Shown here: positions 45,473-57,239 of the stretch, in pieces
How the letters are laid out: every line of letters starts with the position of its first letter
Position numbering within the stretch: position 1 is the stretch's first letter
Program-made: the position numbers and the translations under genes
Source of the DNA: Saussurea involucrata
Taxonomy: Eukaryota; Streptophyta; Magnoliopsida; Asterales; Asteraceae
NCBI GenBank assembly: GCA_033807775.1
Contig: CM066314.1
Coordinates: 95,706,929-95,770,928, forward strand
DNA length: 64,000 nucleotides
Direction: 5' to 3'
The notes under the pieces: generated by a model
Seen by the model: the letters and a program-made list of their open reading frames with translations, nothing else
Database searches by the model: none
Told to the model about the DNA's origin: nothing

Positions 45473-47480
45473 TGAAAAGAAACACAAAAAACATTTAGAT
45501 GAAAAATACCAAAAATAAAAAAAAAATACTACCTAATAGAGTGATCGTCAAAAGAAACTTCGCTTAGAAGTTAGAATTATGTGCACACTCGTAAAAATCA
45601 GAAAAACAAAACACAACTAAAGTCAGAAAAATTTTCAAAAATAAAATTTGAAAAACAAATTATAAATTTGTCTTCCAAAAATTAAATCCGAAAAATTTAC
45701 GCGGAAATGTTGGACTTTAATTGGCAAACCTGCAAAACAAGAGAAAAATATGTCAGTTACGAATAAAAGGAGGTAAAATAACAAAAATTCGACACTAACA
45801 TGACAAAAACAAAATGAAACGAAAAATAAAGACTAAAAATGTGAAATTTTTAAAAAATTTAACAACTCTAGAAACTAAAGATATAAAAGACTAAAACTGA
45901 AACCACAGGGACTAAAAGTGTCAGAAACTGTAAGTTTAAGTATAGGGACTAAAACCAACACAATCTGAAACTTATAAGTCCAGGGGCCAAACTTGCTAAA
46001 ATGAAACTTTAACTAACTGATTTAACAGAAAAAGGATCAAAAATGTCACAAACTTAATGAAACTAACAGAGTTCCGTTAAGTTACTATTCATCATCATCA
46101 ACCTCACGACCCAACCTGCAAATCGCGTTATGGAACCAAACTTCTCGAACGAAGCTCTTCGTTTATGATCCCATAAGCTCCGTTAACTGATTAGAAGTTG
46201 AAACACAGTTTCAAACTCCCGAAATTTGCAACCGAAAGTTTTCGATAAAAACCGAACGAAAACTTTAAACTGTGATATGTCTTTCGTTTCTCGACGAAAA
46301 TCACTGATTCTTTTTGCGTTGTGATCGTTATTCGAATACCAATCAGATGCAATAAAAAATGTCGATCATGCGACGATTTTCGAAGACCCACTTGTTTTTC
46401 CGGTGAAAAACGTGTTTTCCGGCGAGCCTGTTTTCCGGCGAAAGAAGGATCCGAAACCTTTTTATAGTTGATCTGAAATTTGATGAGTTGAAAGACAAAT
46501 CCGAAACCTTCTTATAGCTGATTCGAAAAATTAGTTTTTCAAAGGATACAAAACCTTGCTTTAAGAAGGAACCGAAACCTTACTATAAGAAGGATGCGAA
46601 ACCTTACTATAAGAAGGATGCGAAACCTTAGTTTTGCAACCTTGGAATAAAAGCCTATTATTTAGAAGGATGCGAAACCTTATCGTTTTATTGTTCAATC
46701 TTTAAAGCATCCACCTCACAGCGTGATCCGAAACCATATTATAAGCATACACACACCTTAAAATTTTACGAATGATCCGAAACCATTTTACAAACACACA
46801 CACAACTCAAGCAAATTTCACATAGTAAACTATGTGTGATCCGAATTCCTCTTAGCACATACACCGCTCACACTTTATCTTCTTTCTTGTTACTTCACTT
46901 GAAAAACCTGTCAACAACACAAACTTACAAACAAATTGTTAAACTTTGAATTATGGATCAAAAACAACTAAAAACACATTTTTAAAAACATCTCAACAAA
47001 TATTTTGGATCAAACTTCAAGATCTAAACTATTTTGCTCAAGAACATGAAGAACACCTCAATAACATCATCAACCCAAAAATTTCAAAAATGATTTTTAT
47101 GGATTAAAACTTGAAATTTTTGATTGAAACGTGTCTAAAAACACATTTTGGAAATGATTTTGCACAGAAATGGATCAAAACAACACAATTTTGCAAAATC
47201 AAAATCCAAAAATTTTTACAGCCCACTTTTCTTCAAGAACACAAAATTTTCAAAAATCTTCAAATTGATCAATTCTTGATGTGTTTTTGCAAAATTGATG
47301 ATGCAAATCTTGTTTATAATGATGGAGAAACACTTTGCAATCAAAATCAAACACAAAAACACACTAAAAATCCATAACCCATTTGTGTTCTTCAAGTTCT
47401 TCAAAAATGGAGATTTTCTTCAAAAATCTTCAAAAATTTATAAATTTGGACGAATTTTGCCCATAATTCGATCTCCCAAA
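45473..47480 (-). other. Leader region of element F
   Basis: No ORF can be supported in 2 kb. It carries about nine copies of a word reading (minus strand) AGGTTTCGGATCCTT or close variants between 46448 and 46860. Three of them are tandem (46566-46632). Towards the ORF it ends in a pyrimidine-rich acceptor, so an intron may span part of the leader. Confidence 0.65.
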
Positions 47481-47492
47481 GCTCTGATACCA
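47481..47492 (-). other. Primer binding site of element F
   Basis: On the minus strand TGGTATCAGAGC follows the LTR end at 47495 by two bases. It marks the LTR as a 5' LTR for F. Confidence 0.9.
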
Positions 47493-47494
47493 AC

Positions 47495-47794
47495 TGTAAA
47501 CACCAGATCTATTAGGTAAACATTAAATCTTCCATTGATCTTCAAGAATTTAGAATTTACATAAGAATTCCAAACTTTCTCTCTCTAGAATATTACAATT
47601 AAGATCATTCACTAATGACTTTCTTAAGACTTGCTTAACAACTAAGCAAACTAATCCTATTTATACCTAGGATTACAAAGCATTAAATCTAAACTACTTT
47701 GACTTTACATGACTTTGACTTTTACATTTGAATTTACATTGTTTGACCATTACAAGACTTTACAATAAATCTTGAATACAATAATGATCTAACA
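47495..47794 (-). repeat. LTR shared by elements K and F
   Basis: The 300-bp LTR runs (minus) TGTTAGATC ... GGTGTTTACA, with TATAAATAG on the minus strand (47658-47666). It is preceded by the polypurine tract of K and followed by the primer site of F. Its first ~40 bp match the LTR of the small nested element at 32814. Confidence 0.88.
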
Positions 47795-48000
47795 TTCTCC
47801 CCCTAAACAGATGCATAATTTGCTGTCTCTTCTTCAGAGAAATTTGCATAGACAGATGAAAACTTGGTACTCATAGAACATGAGTCCAGAATGTTAGATG
47901 TATCACTTTATGAAAATTTTTAGCTCCCCCTCAAAATATGAACATAATTAAACAATCACACGAACTCCCCCTCAATGTTTTAAAGAAAGCTAAGAAATTC
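47795..48000 (-). other. 3' non-coding region of element K with repeated polypurine tracts
   Basis: On the minus strand AGGGGGAGAA touches the LTR (47795-47804), and two more tracts lie at 47924-47933 and 47965-47974. Repeated tracts of this kind are a known Sirevirus feature. Confidence 0.75.
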
Positions 48001-50978
48001 CTAAGTATTCAACATTCCTAGTTTGCTGATTAGAAAATTGAATCTTTTTTCATCTAAAGGTTTTGTAAAAAGATCAGCAAGCTCTAGTTCTGTCGGTACG
48101 AAATGAATTTCTATAGTTCCCTTTTCAACATGGTCCTTGATAAAATGGTACCTGACATCTATGTGTTTCGTTTTGGAGTGCTGAACAGGATTTTCAGTTA
48201 TTGCAATTGCGCTTTTGGAATCAAAATAAATTGGATCTTGTTGAAGATATATCCATAATCCTTTAGCTGAGTCTTCATCGAAATTACTTGTGAACAACAA
48301 CTAGCGGCGGCCACGTACTCTGCTTCAGCCGTAGATGTTGACACACAGGTTTGCTTCTTTGATGACCAGCTTACAAGTTTATCTCCCAAAAATTGACAAG
48401 CACCAGATGTGCTTTTCCTGTCCATCATATTTCCCGCATGATCTGCATCTGTGTAAACAGTTAGCTCAAACCCAGAATCCTTGGGATACAAAAGACCCAA
48501 ATTCCTTGTGCCTTTGAGATATCTAAGGATTCGCTTTACAGCCACAAGATGAGATTCCTTCGGGTTAGCTTGAAAACGTGCACAAAAGGATGTTGCAAAC
48601 AAAATGTCCGGTCTACTTGCCGTTAGATATAGTAAAGATCCAATCATGCCACGATATAACTTTTGATTGACTGATATACCAGATGAATCAGCGTCCAAAA
48701 GTCTACTGGTAGGCATGGGAGTTTTCATGGTGGAAGAAGAACTTAAGTCAAATTTCTTAAGCATATCGTTTATATATTTTGATTGATTAATGAAAATGCC
48801 TTCATTTGACTGTGTCACTTGGAGTCCAAGGAAAAAATTTAGATCTCCCATCATACTCATTTGAAAACGGCTTTTCATAACCTCTTCAAAATCTTTACAC
48901 ATATCGGGATTCGTAGAGCCAAATATAATGTCGTCAACATATATTTGTACTAGCATTAAACCTTTACCTTTTCTTTTGAGAAAAAGAGTTGTATCTATTG
49001 TACCTTTGGTGTATCCATTTTCAAGCAGATGAATAGTCAGAGTCTCATACCATGCCATTGGTGCTTGTTTCAGACGGTAGAATGCTTTGTCTAAATCGTA
49101 GACATGGTTTGGATATTTTGGATCTATAAAACCCTCAGGTTGACTTACATAAACCTCTTCATGAAGTATTCCGTTTAGAAACGCAGATTTGACGTCCATC
49201 TGAAATACCATCATATTTTATGCGCGGCGTATGCAAGAAAAATTCTGATGGCTTCAATCCTTACTACTGGTGCATAGGTTTCATCATAATATATTCCTTC
49301 TTGTTGATTATACCCTTTTGCAACCAGTCTTGCTTTGTTTCTGACTATAATTCCTGCTTCGTCTTTCTTGTTCCTAAAAACCCATTTAGTTCCAACAATG
49401 GTCTTGTCTATAGGACGCTTCACCAAACGCCAAACTTCGTTACGCTTAAACTCATTTAACTCCTCTTGCATGGCGTTTATCCAATCTGGATCTTGTAAAG
49501 CTTCAGATGCTTTCTTGGGTTCTAATGTGCTTAGAAAGTTGACATACAAACACTCGTTTGTAGTCGCAGATCGTGTCTTCACTTCATCATTGAGATCACC
49601 AATAATATCTGTTGGGGTGTGCTTTTTTCCATTTACGTGTACTGGAAAGAGTTGGAATCTCTACATGAGTGTTCGATGAATCATTCTCATCCAAAACTGC
49701 AAGAATCTCTTCAGAAGATTCAGCTGAAGATACATGTGTCGGTTCTGGTACGTTAACTTCTGGTTGTTGTATTTCATGTGTAGAAACCTCTGATGATGTG
49801 TTTACTGAAATCGGAACTTCAGGCTGAATTTCAGGTTCAGAAACTGGAATAGTTGTAGATTCACTTGGAGTCTCGTCGGTTGCCCCAGAAGTACTAGCAC
49901 CGACATCGTCAGATGGACCGGAGACATTAACACTCGTCTGTTGTGGAGATGCATTTACAGATGTGATGGGTGGTTCCATATCTACACAATAATCCATAAA
50001 TGCATCATGAAATAAGAAATCTAAATCTTTAGTGTTATTATTATCTAATACAGAATTAGAAAACTGTTTCGCCACAGGTTCTACTCCTTTTTTAGTAGAA
50101 TCTTGAGATTTATGTCCGAGTTCTGAATTGTGTTGTCCAGAAGTCAAGGTCACACTCTCGTCAAACGTAACGTTGATGCTCTCGATGACTGATTTTGTAC
50201 GATTATTGTAGATCCGATATGCTTTAGAATTCAAGGAATATCCAATAAAGATTCCCTCATCAGCCTTAACTTGGAACTTTGCAAGGTTTTCACAATCTTT
50301 CATAATAAAACACCTGCATCCAAACACACGCAAAAATTTGATGTTAGGTTTGCGATTGTTGATTAATTCATATGCAGTTTTGTTAAAGCGTTTATTAATA
50401 ATTGTCCTGTTCTGAGTAAAGCACGCTGTGGAAACTGCTTCGGCCCATAGACTTGGTGGAAGACCCGAATAGGCAAGCATTGTCCGATCCGCTTCTACAA
50501 GAGTCCGATTCTTCCTTTCAACTACTCCATTTTGTTGTGGAGTAATTGGTGCGGAAAAATTGTGAGATATTCCAACGGATTCAAGAAATGTTTGAAGAGT
50601 TGCATTCTTGAACTCAGTTCTGTTGTCACTTCGGATTTTTTGAACCGGGCGTTGTAGAAGTATTTGTATCTTCTTGATGAACTTAATAATCAGCTCGGGT
50701 GCTTCAGATTTGAGTCGTAAGAAATCCAGCCAGGCATATCGCGAATACTCATCAATTATTACTAATATATACTTCTTTCCTCCCATTGACTGAGTTCGCA
50801 TCGGGCCGCATAGATCCATGTGGATTAATTCCAAGGCATTGTTGCAATTAGACAAAGTCTTTGACTTGTGAGAGACGTGTTTCATCTTTCCCATCTCACA
50901 AGCCGGATAGATGGAAACTTTGTCAATCTTCAATTCAGGAAGCCCGGAAACTAATCCATCTATTCTGAGCTTGTTGAT
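48001..50978 (-). pseudogene. pol of element K (Copia, Sirevirus-like), three frameshifts
   Basis: On the minus strand the frame is open from 50978, where it abuts the LTR of element E in the GAG-pre-integrase region (YPACEMGKMKHVSHKSKT). Integrase follows (HMDLCGPM, IRSDNRTEFKN with R for the usual G, NGVVERKNRTL) and an acidic linker. A one-base shift in an A-run near 49626 leads into RT (KTRSATTNE, GTKWVFRNK, LVAKGYNQQEG). Another shift near 49212 leads to QMDVKSAFLNG and YVDDIIFGSTN (intact). RNase H has TASRPDI, TDADHAG and STAEAEYVAAASC, a third shift near 48240, and the C-terminus ADLFTKPLDEKRFN, ending at 48001. Gag and protease are missing. K appears older than the E insertion. Confidence 0.88.
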
Positions 50979-51665
50979 TGTAGGTTCCTAGATTCACGTT
51001 GTATCACGATAATGGTAAAGAAATAGGCAGCGGAAGCATATTAAATAAAGCCATTAAAGTGAGTGATTGTGTAAACGATAAATGAATTGTGAGTATCAAA
51101 TGTAGAACAGTAAAAATGATAACAGGATCATATGTAAAACTTCTCATATATTGATAATGAATCACACTAAGAACACGTTCAAGTGTGTTCGGAAATCTCA
51201 CAGGACAACAGTATCGTACGGAGGTAGTGCTCGGGATTTCAGTAGTGTGTTCTTTTACAATTGTGGAAAACTATTCTTCCAAAAGCTTACAATTGTTTGT
51301 TCCACTACCTCACTATATATAGCCTGATAAAGCGTAGACAGTGTACTATCGTACCCTGGAATGACACGTGGAAAGTGTGTCTCCAATCTTTAGGGCATAC
51401 GTGGAAAGTATGGACACGTGTCTAACACTTAGGATTTCCTACGAGACTTAGGCTGACAGAGGTCTTCACTTCACCAGAGCTCTTTCGCAAGAGCTCTGTT
51501 GGTCTTCTGTTAAACACTTGTTCTTCTGTTGGAAGTCTTCGACAGACCTCTGTTGAGCTCTGTTGATTTTCTTGAACTTCTTCCAAGTCTTCTGTCTGAT
51601 CTCTGTTGGTCTTCTGACTTGAACTATTTTCAATACTTTTACATAACAGATACTTGGGGCTAACA
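50979..51665 (-). repeat. 3' LTR of element E
   Basis: The 687-bp LTR runs (minus) TGTTAGCCCCAAGTATC ... AGGAACCTACA. It belongs to the D family (21438-22149). A CTATATATAG box lies near 51313. It joins directly to K pol without a primer site, as expected if E inserted into K. Confidence 0.85.
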
Positions 51666-51675
51666 ATCTCCCCCT
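51666..51675 (-). other. Polypurine tract of element E
   Basis: On the minus strand AGGGGGAGAT directly precedes the LTR. Confidence 0.85.
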
Positions 51676-51734
51676 AACTATTGAAAATAGAAATTTACAA
51701 TTGACAAGAGATTAAACAAAAGAACAGAGAACTT

Positions 51735-54462
51735 TTACCTCTCTCGAAGCCTCGCTAGTGTCTCGACTTCGAACTCTATGCCTAGCTGAAAATCAATCTG
51801 AATCCTTAGGTTGATGTGCTCTTGCATAGCGAAGCGTACCTCAGGAAGTGCCGTTCTTGCCTCTTTGTATTTGTCACTGATGTTGTAACAGTAGGCATGA
51901 AGTTGAATCAGATCATAAGGGTTTAGTAGTACCAGATCATTATCGTTGAAGTGCTCAACCCTGTCGTTGTTTGATTCAACTATGAACTCGTGATAACTCA
52001 TCTGCGTTCTGTTGTGCCGAAAGACCTTCTGTTTGATGTCTACGATTCTGCGGATTCCAAAGTCAGAGTTTATGTTTCTGTTCAAACCGGACTTTGTTTC
52101 GATGAACTTACGCCTTACGTCAGCGATCGTATTTATCCTACAGGGGCTGAAATAAGGGTTAATGGGCACAACATTGGCAGGAATTGTATTACGATCACCA
52201 TAGAGATAGGCAAAAATTTCTTCTAGCGGTGGTTTGCCAGAATGTTGGTTTGAGGTTTCAGGGTTCTGTTATGTTTTCATGAGATTTGGGTCTTAATGAG
52301 TTTCTGTCATTAGTCTGTCGATGTGTTGAACAGACTTGAGGTTGGTTTTGGCTTGGTTGTTCTTCAGCAGAGAATGGGTCTGTTCTCTCTGGTTCTGTTC
52401 TTGGTGAAGTAGGAGGGGTATCCAAGATGATGACTTCTGGTGGTTGTTGAGATGAGGGTTCTGTTGGCTTGATGACCCTGTCTTTTAAGATGTAGTCGAA
52501 AGTTACCATAGTCATCTCTGGTAAGTCTTCAGTTGTATTCCCTTGATCTCCTCTTTCTGTTTCCTCAGCCTCTGTTGCTTTCCCTTTTCCCTTATCAGTT
52601 CCCTCAACCTCTTTCTCCTTTTCTTTCTCCTTCTCCTTCTCCTTCTCCCCCTTTGGTTGTTCTGAGGACTCACCCAATTGATCGTCTGATTGACCTTCTT
52701 AAGTATCTTCGAAATCATCATCATCGCCAGAATCGTCAATTCGAGCTGGTGGTGAGGCCGGAACAACAAATCTCAGACCAGCTTTGTGTCTCTTGCTTGA
52801 AGGTTCATCTGTAGGTGCTTCTTTTGCAGGTCTTTTCGATGTAGAGGTAGCCTGTAAAATAATATTAGTAAAGTTTGAGGCTGCCTTTGTCATTACATCT
52901 TCTACCTCTGTTGCAGCACCTCTGATCTCTTCTACTTGATCCTCGAAGTTGACCTTGTGAGTATCAAGAGACGCTTTCACATGTTGATCTGTCACCTTAG
53001 CTTTCATTACAAATTTTGATGAGATCGTCATCATTCTGCTTAGGACTCTTTTGCTGAACTCACCCATCTGGCCAACTGTCATCGGTAAATCATTGGGTCT
53101 GGGGCCAGAGATGTTGATAGGTGTAGCAGAGGAAGTCATGGCTTCTGTGATAGCAACCTTAACAGAGTTGTTAATTAGCTTTGTCAAGGTTATGACGTTG
53201 GAGTCTGACAGAAGCACATAAGTGGTTGGTAAGGTTCTGTTCATTTGGGCCAAGTGGTTTTCAACCATGAGCGTCTTCAGAGCGGCTAGTTCTGTTGAGA
53301 ACTTTGTTCTTTCCTCTGTTCTGGCTCTTTCTTCCTCTGTGCGAACTCTTCTCTGTTCCGCTAGTTCTATTGTTAACTTGGCAATTTCCTCTGCTTTGAC
53401 TCTTTCTGCCTCTGCTCTGAGCCGTTCGGCTTCTGTTCTGAGCAGTTCAGCCTCGTCATCTTTCTGAGTTATTTCCGTAAGAGTGGATGTTACCTTCTGT
53501 AGCTCTTCTCTGAGAGAAGCATTCTCCTTGCGGATCCGCTCCTCCTTTTGTTCATTGATAAGTTTATACTCATTCAAGGAGTTGTTGATACTGTCACAGA
53601 AGCTTTCGAACTCTGCTCTTGTGACAGTGTCAACGGGGGTGTCCTTGGTTCCAACACACGGATCCAATTCTGCCTCGAGTTCAGAGGCGCCTCCGTCAAG
53701 AGTGGTATTGATGATGACTCTTGGAGGACTTCCACCTGATCCTTGATGTTACTTTTGAGGGGAAACATCTACAGATGTTCTGATCAGAGATTCCTCTTCC
53801 AGCTCAGGTTCCGAAGAAGGAAATCTGATGTGATGAGGGGCATTTGGATCAAGCAAGGTTTGCCCTCGTTCAACTATGGTCTCCCATTGTCCCTGAGTCG
53901 GACAGAGCCTACGTGAGATCTTAAAGATCTCTGGTCTATGTTGGGACGAGTCTAAATGAGCCACAGAGGCATCATTGTGTGGATGTGACCTATCGATGTC
54001 ATGGGGCGAATTGACATCATTACCAAACATAGATTCCCCGGTTTCGTGCATACCAGACGCATGAAGAGTTGCCTCTGGCGGTTCTTGCTGGTTAAGGTTC
54101 GAGGTGTGCACCTCTGTTTCAATAATCCCTTGGTCTTGATCACCGGGATTAGATTGTGTGGTATCACAGGGATTTGGGCTTTGGATACGCTCATCTGTTT
54201 TCATGTTTTGAACATCTTCTAAATTCTCATTTCTCTCGGATTCTAGGGGTATAGAATTCTCGGGTGAACTCTCTATCACATGAATTTCTGTCTCACGATT
54301 ACCAGAGGGATGCGAACTCTCTGCCATCTCCTCTGTAATTTCCCTTTCACCCTCGTGAACAACCTCCATATTGGATGCTCTGTTCTGTACTTCCTCCATA
54401 ACTCTAGAGGAAGACCCCACTTCGGGTGCTCTTACCTCTGGTCCATGTTCTTCTTCTACTTC
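51735..54462 (-). pseudogene. Extra ORF of element E (D family), 5'-truncated
   Basis: On the minus strand one frame runs from 54462 with TAA at 53749-53751 and TAA at 52699-52701. A frameshift near 52258 follows, and the reading ends at 51735. It contains an acidic Ser/Glu region and a long Glu/Arg coiled coil (EERIRKENASLREELQKV, then AEAERVKAEEIAKL, about 53300-53560). A segment similar to the B coiled coil, a KEKEKEKE patch (about 52620-52650) and a C-terminal domain (PYDLIQLHAYCYNI, AMQEHINLRIQIDF) follow. The order parallels the extra ORF of B, although the sequence has diverged. The 5' end is cut off by the gypsy LTR of H at 54463. Confidence 0.78.
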
Positions 54463-55887
54463 TGTAACACCCCGGTTTTTGTTATGTGTGGTCTTTATAA
54501 TTAAAATTACATGTTAATGTATTATTTTGATATAACAGGATTTTAACCTCTTTAGAATCTGTTTGAGGACTGATAAGATGATCAAGTGAGGCTTGGTGCC
54601 CTTTGGGCGATAGTGACCGGCGAGAGTGCCCATGTAACTATCGCGGGTGTCACTTCCACTGAAAATGTACCGCAAGATAGAATTTCCAATCCAGTTGATT
54701 TCTAGCGAGAGTGACCCAGCGAGAGTGACAGTGTCACTATCGCATGGTCACAATCGCCGGTTTTGTACCGAGAGTTGAGGGGGGGAGTTGAGCGAGAGTG
54801 ACACAGCGATAGTGACAGTGTCACTATCGCTGCCGACCTATTAGGGTATAAAAAGGAGAGTTTCGGGATTTTAGCTAATCTGGATGAAATTAGGAAACAG
54901 TGACAGACGAATTCTTCTTCCAAAAAGGTAGGGTTCCATAACCTTAATCTTTCTCATCTAGTGTACGTTGATGATTAGAGGTATTTACACACTTTTATGA
55001 TGAATCTTAGGTGATCAATTTACTTCTAAGTGCAAGGTTTCTATCTTCTCTTCAAGAATCAACATCATCCACATCATTTAAGGTTTTGAGATTTTACCAC
55101 AAGTATTCTAAGGTGAGTAATCCGAATTCAAAATCATATTAGATACATAATTTACTTCCTCACTCTATTTATCTCCTAACAAGATTACTTTGAAGTATGT
55201 TCTAAACAAATAAGCACTTAATCTCTAAGGAGGAAATTAAAGAGGCGTAATGGTAAGATTAAGGAAATGGAATAGCTTATTCTACTTATAATGGTATAAT
55301 TTAGGATGGCTATCATTTGAAATTGGTTATGCCTAAATATTAAGGTGTGGAGCTTAATGAATTAAGCTGTGTCTTAATGACAGAATTGTTGTTTTATGAA
55401 AGAAGTAACTTAATATGAAATTGGTGTGTATTTTGGTACTAAATGATAAAACTCATGTTATCAATTGTATGTATGTGGTTAATTTGAGTATTACTTGAAA
55501 GTAAGGAATTATATGCTTAATGAAATAGTTGGACTGTTTTATTGAAGTAAACGTATGGCTTTATGAACTGCTTGGAGTAGTTGTTTGTTGGTGTTCACAA
55601 ATCGGAGGAGTCCCTAAGTAGGCATTGGGAAGGTATAATCTTGGGCACTTACCTTGAGGGTTTGTGTATCGATCCACGCCTTCGGGGTTTATACCATATA
55701 GGTAGTCCCGATGTGCCGGGCCTTGAGGCGTTACCTTGGAGGTAGACGCTAAGGTGTATCTTCAAAGATGATGTAACTCGGGTTGATGCTTGGGTTTTCC
55801 CCATAGAGTTCGATTTGTGAATGATCAAGTTGATAATCTTGTTTATATGAAATAATTTCATACTTTACTTTATGTTTACTCACTAGG
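54463..55887 (+). repeat. Ty3/gypsy LTR (element H), 3' end missing
   Basis: The LTR starts TGTAACACCCCGG, a common start of plant chromovirus (Tekay-like) LTRs. It has TATAAAAA at 54847-54854 and a GC-rich block near 55660-55750. At about 55887 (TTTACTCACTAGGC) it passes directly into integrase coding sequence, so its last part, the primer site, gag, protease and RT are deleted. No ORF of its own is supported. Confidence 0.75.
54590..54830. repeat. Palindromic GCGA(G/T)AGTGAC / GTCACTATCGC words in the H LTR
   Basis: Repeated words of the form GCGAGAGTGAC and GTCACTATCGC include the near-perfect palindrome CGATAGTGACAGTGTCACTATCG at about 54806. They lie just upstream of the TATA box. Confidence 0.8.
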
Positions 55888-56030
55888 CAAAGCTTTACAG
55901 TGATGAGGTGATTTCGCGTCATGGAGTGCCCGTATCTAAAGTCTCCGATCGGGATAGTCGATTCACATCGAGATTTTGGCAAGCATTACAAGAAGAACTA
56001 GGTACAAGGGTAAATTTGAGCACGGCATAC
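55888..56030 (+). pseudogene. Ty3/gypsy integrase fragment, left part (element H)
   Basis: The frame reads KLYSDEVISRHGVPVSKVSD, then RFTSRFWQALQEELGTR, and ends at the CATAC target of element G. It is the middle of the integrase core with the second catalytic Asp region (SDRDSRF). The rest resumes at 63649. It has no start and is joined to an LTR on its left, so it cannot be expressed normally. Confidence 0.88.
56026..56030 (+). repeat. Target site duplication CATAC, left copy (element G)
   Basis: CATAC precedes TGTTAG of G and is repeated at 63649-63653. The gypsy integrase frame is continuous once G and one copy are set aside. Confidence 0.95.
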
Positions 56031-57049
56031 TGTTAGCTCCAATATTCTGAAATATTAGAAGTATTGAAAAATGGCCAAGTACAGAAGAACTTCCACAGAA
56101 GCTCTGCTGAGTGCAACAGAAGCTCTGCCGGGCATCTCAGAAGAATCAAAGGAAGTTTGATCAAGAGTGATCAAAGACCGAGGAAACTACAGAAGGACGC
56201 TTTCAGAAGACCAAGACCGCAGAACCTCAGTTACCGATAACAGAGCCTCTGCGGACAACATCAGAAGACAAGGAACCAAGACTTCTCACAGAGGACCGAG
56301 CCACAGAACCTCTGCCACCCTTGACAGAAGCTCTGCAGAAGTAAACAACCAAAGACTCTGAATCCGGTGAAGACTACTCTACAGAGGAACCAGACCGCAG
56401 AACCTCTGTAACACATTACAGAGCCTCTGTGGTCCTCTAAAGACTTGGAAGATATTACTGGATACGTTCATCAACTTGCATGGAAAAGTACTATCAAAAC
56501 ACGTGTCAAGCTCTGAGTGGACTCAATAGGGCAAGGTACAAAATAGACGTCTGCGCCATTTAATGCATTTACCAAAAGTACATCTGCTCCATTAAATGCG
56601 CATGGCTCAAACAACTGCTCACACCATCCAGTCCACTGTTCACACCATCCAGTACACTATTCATGCCGTAAAAGGAACAGTGACCTACTTCATAGTCTTC
56701 TAAGAGTAGTATAAAAGGAAGACTCGTGTTGAGTTCTTCCTAACATAGAACAACACACAAAAACAGAAAAAGAAGAACACTTCAATCAAACATCAAGAAC
56801 ACATAGCTTATGCACATTTAGAGTCATATCTGTTTAAAGCTTTGCATACTCACTGTTCTTAAATCTGTTCTTGATATATATATATATTCAGTAAACTTTG
56901 AGATATTATTTCCTGCTCACTGTTTATTTATATTGTGTTCTAAATCTATCAAACATATCTGTTAGTTCTTCAAATACGCTTCCGCATCAAACCTTAAACC
57001 TGAACTAATAGATCTGATAATCTTGTTTAAAGCAAAACGGGAACCAACA
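56031..57049 (+). repeat. 5' LTR of element G
   Basis: The LTR runs TGTTAGCTCC...GGAACCAACA, with the U3 hairpin at 56395-56432 and TATAAAA at 56710-56716. It is closest to the A/B and I LTRs. Confidence 0.93.
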
Positions 57050-57051
57050 AT

Positions 57052-57063
57052 TGGTATCAGAGC
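57052..57063 (+). other. Primer binding site of element G
   Basis: TGGTATCAGAGC lies two bases after the 5' LTR. Confidence 0.92.
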
Positions 57064-57239
57064 AAAGCTTGGTTTTCAATATCAAGTGATCCTCGTTTAG
57101 ACAAGATTCTGGATAGAAACTGTCTGTTCTTAACCTATTCTTCATTTCATCAAACAGATTCTGTTTTATTGCCATTTTCGATTTATTCGATCTGGTAACA
57201 TCCAAGAAACTGTTTCTTTCGTTAAAAACTTCATTCAAA

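Noticed and set aside
47495..47794. A solo LTR
   Set aside because: It has a polypurine tract on one side and a primer site on the other, so it is a shared LTR between K and F, and no target duplication flanks it.
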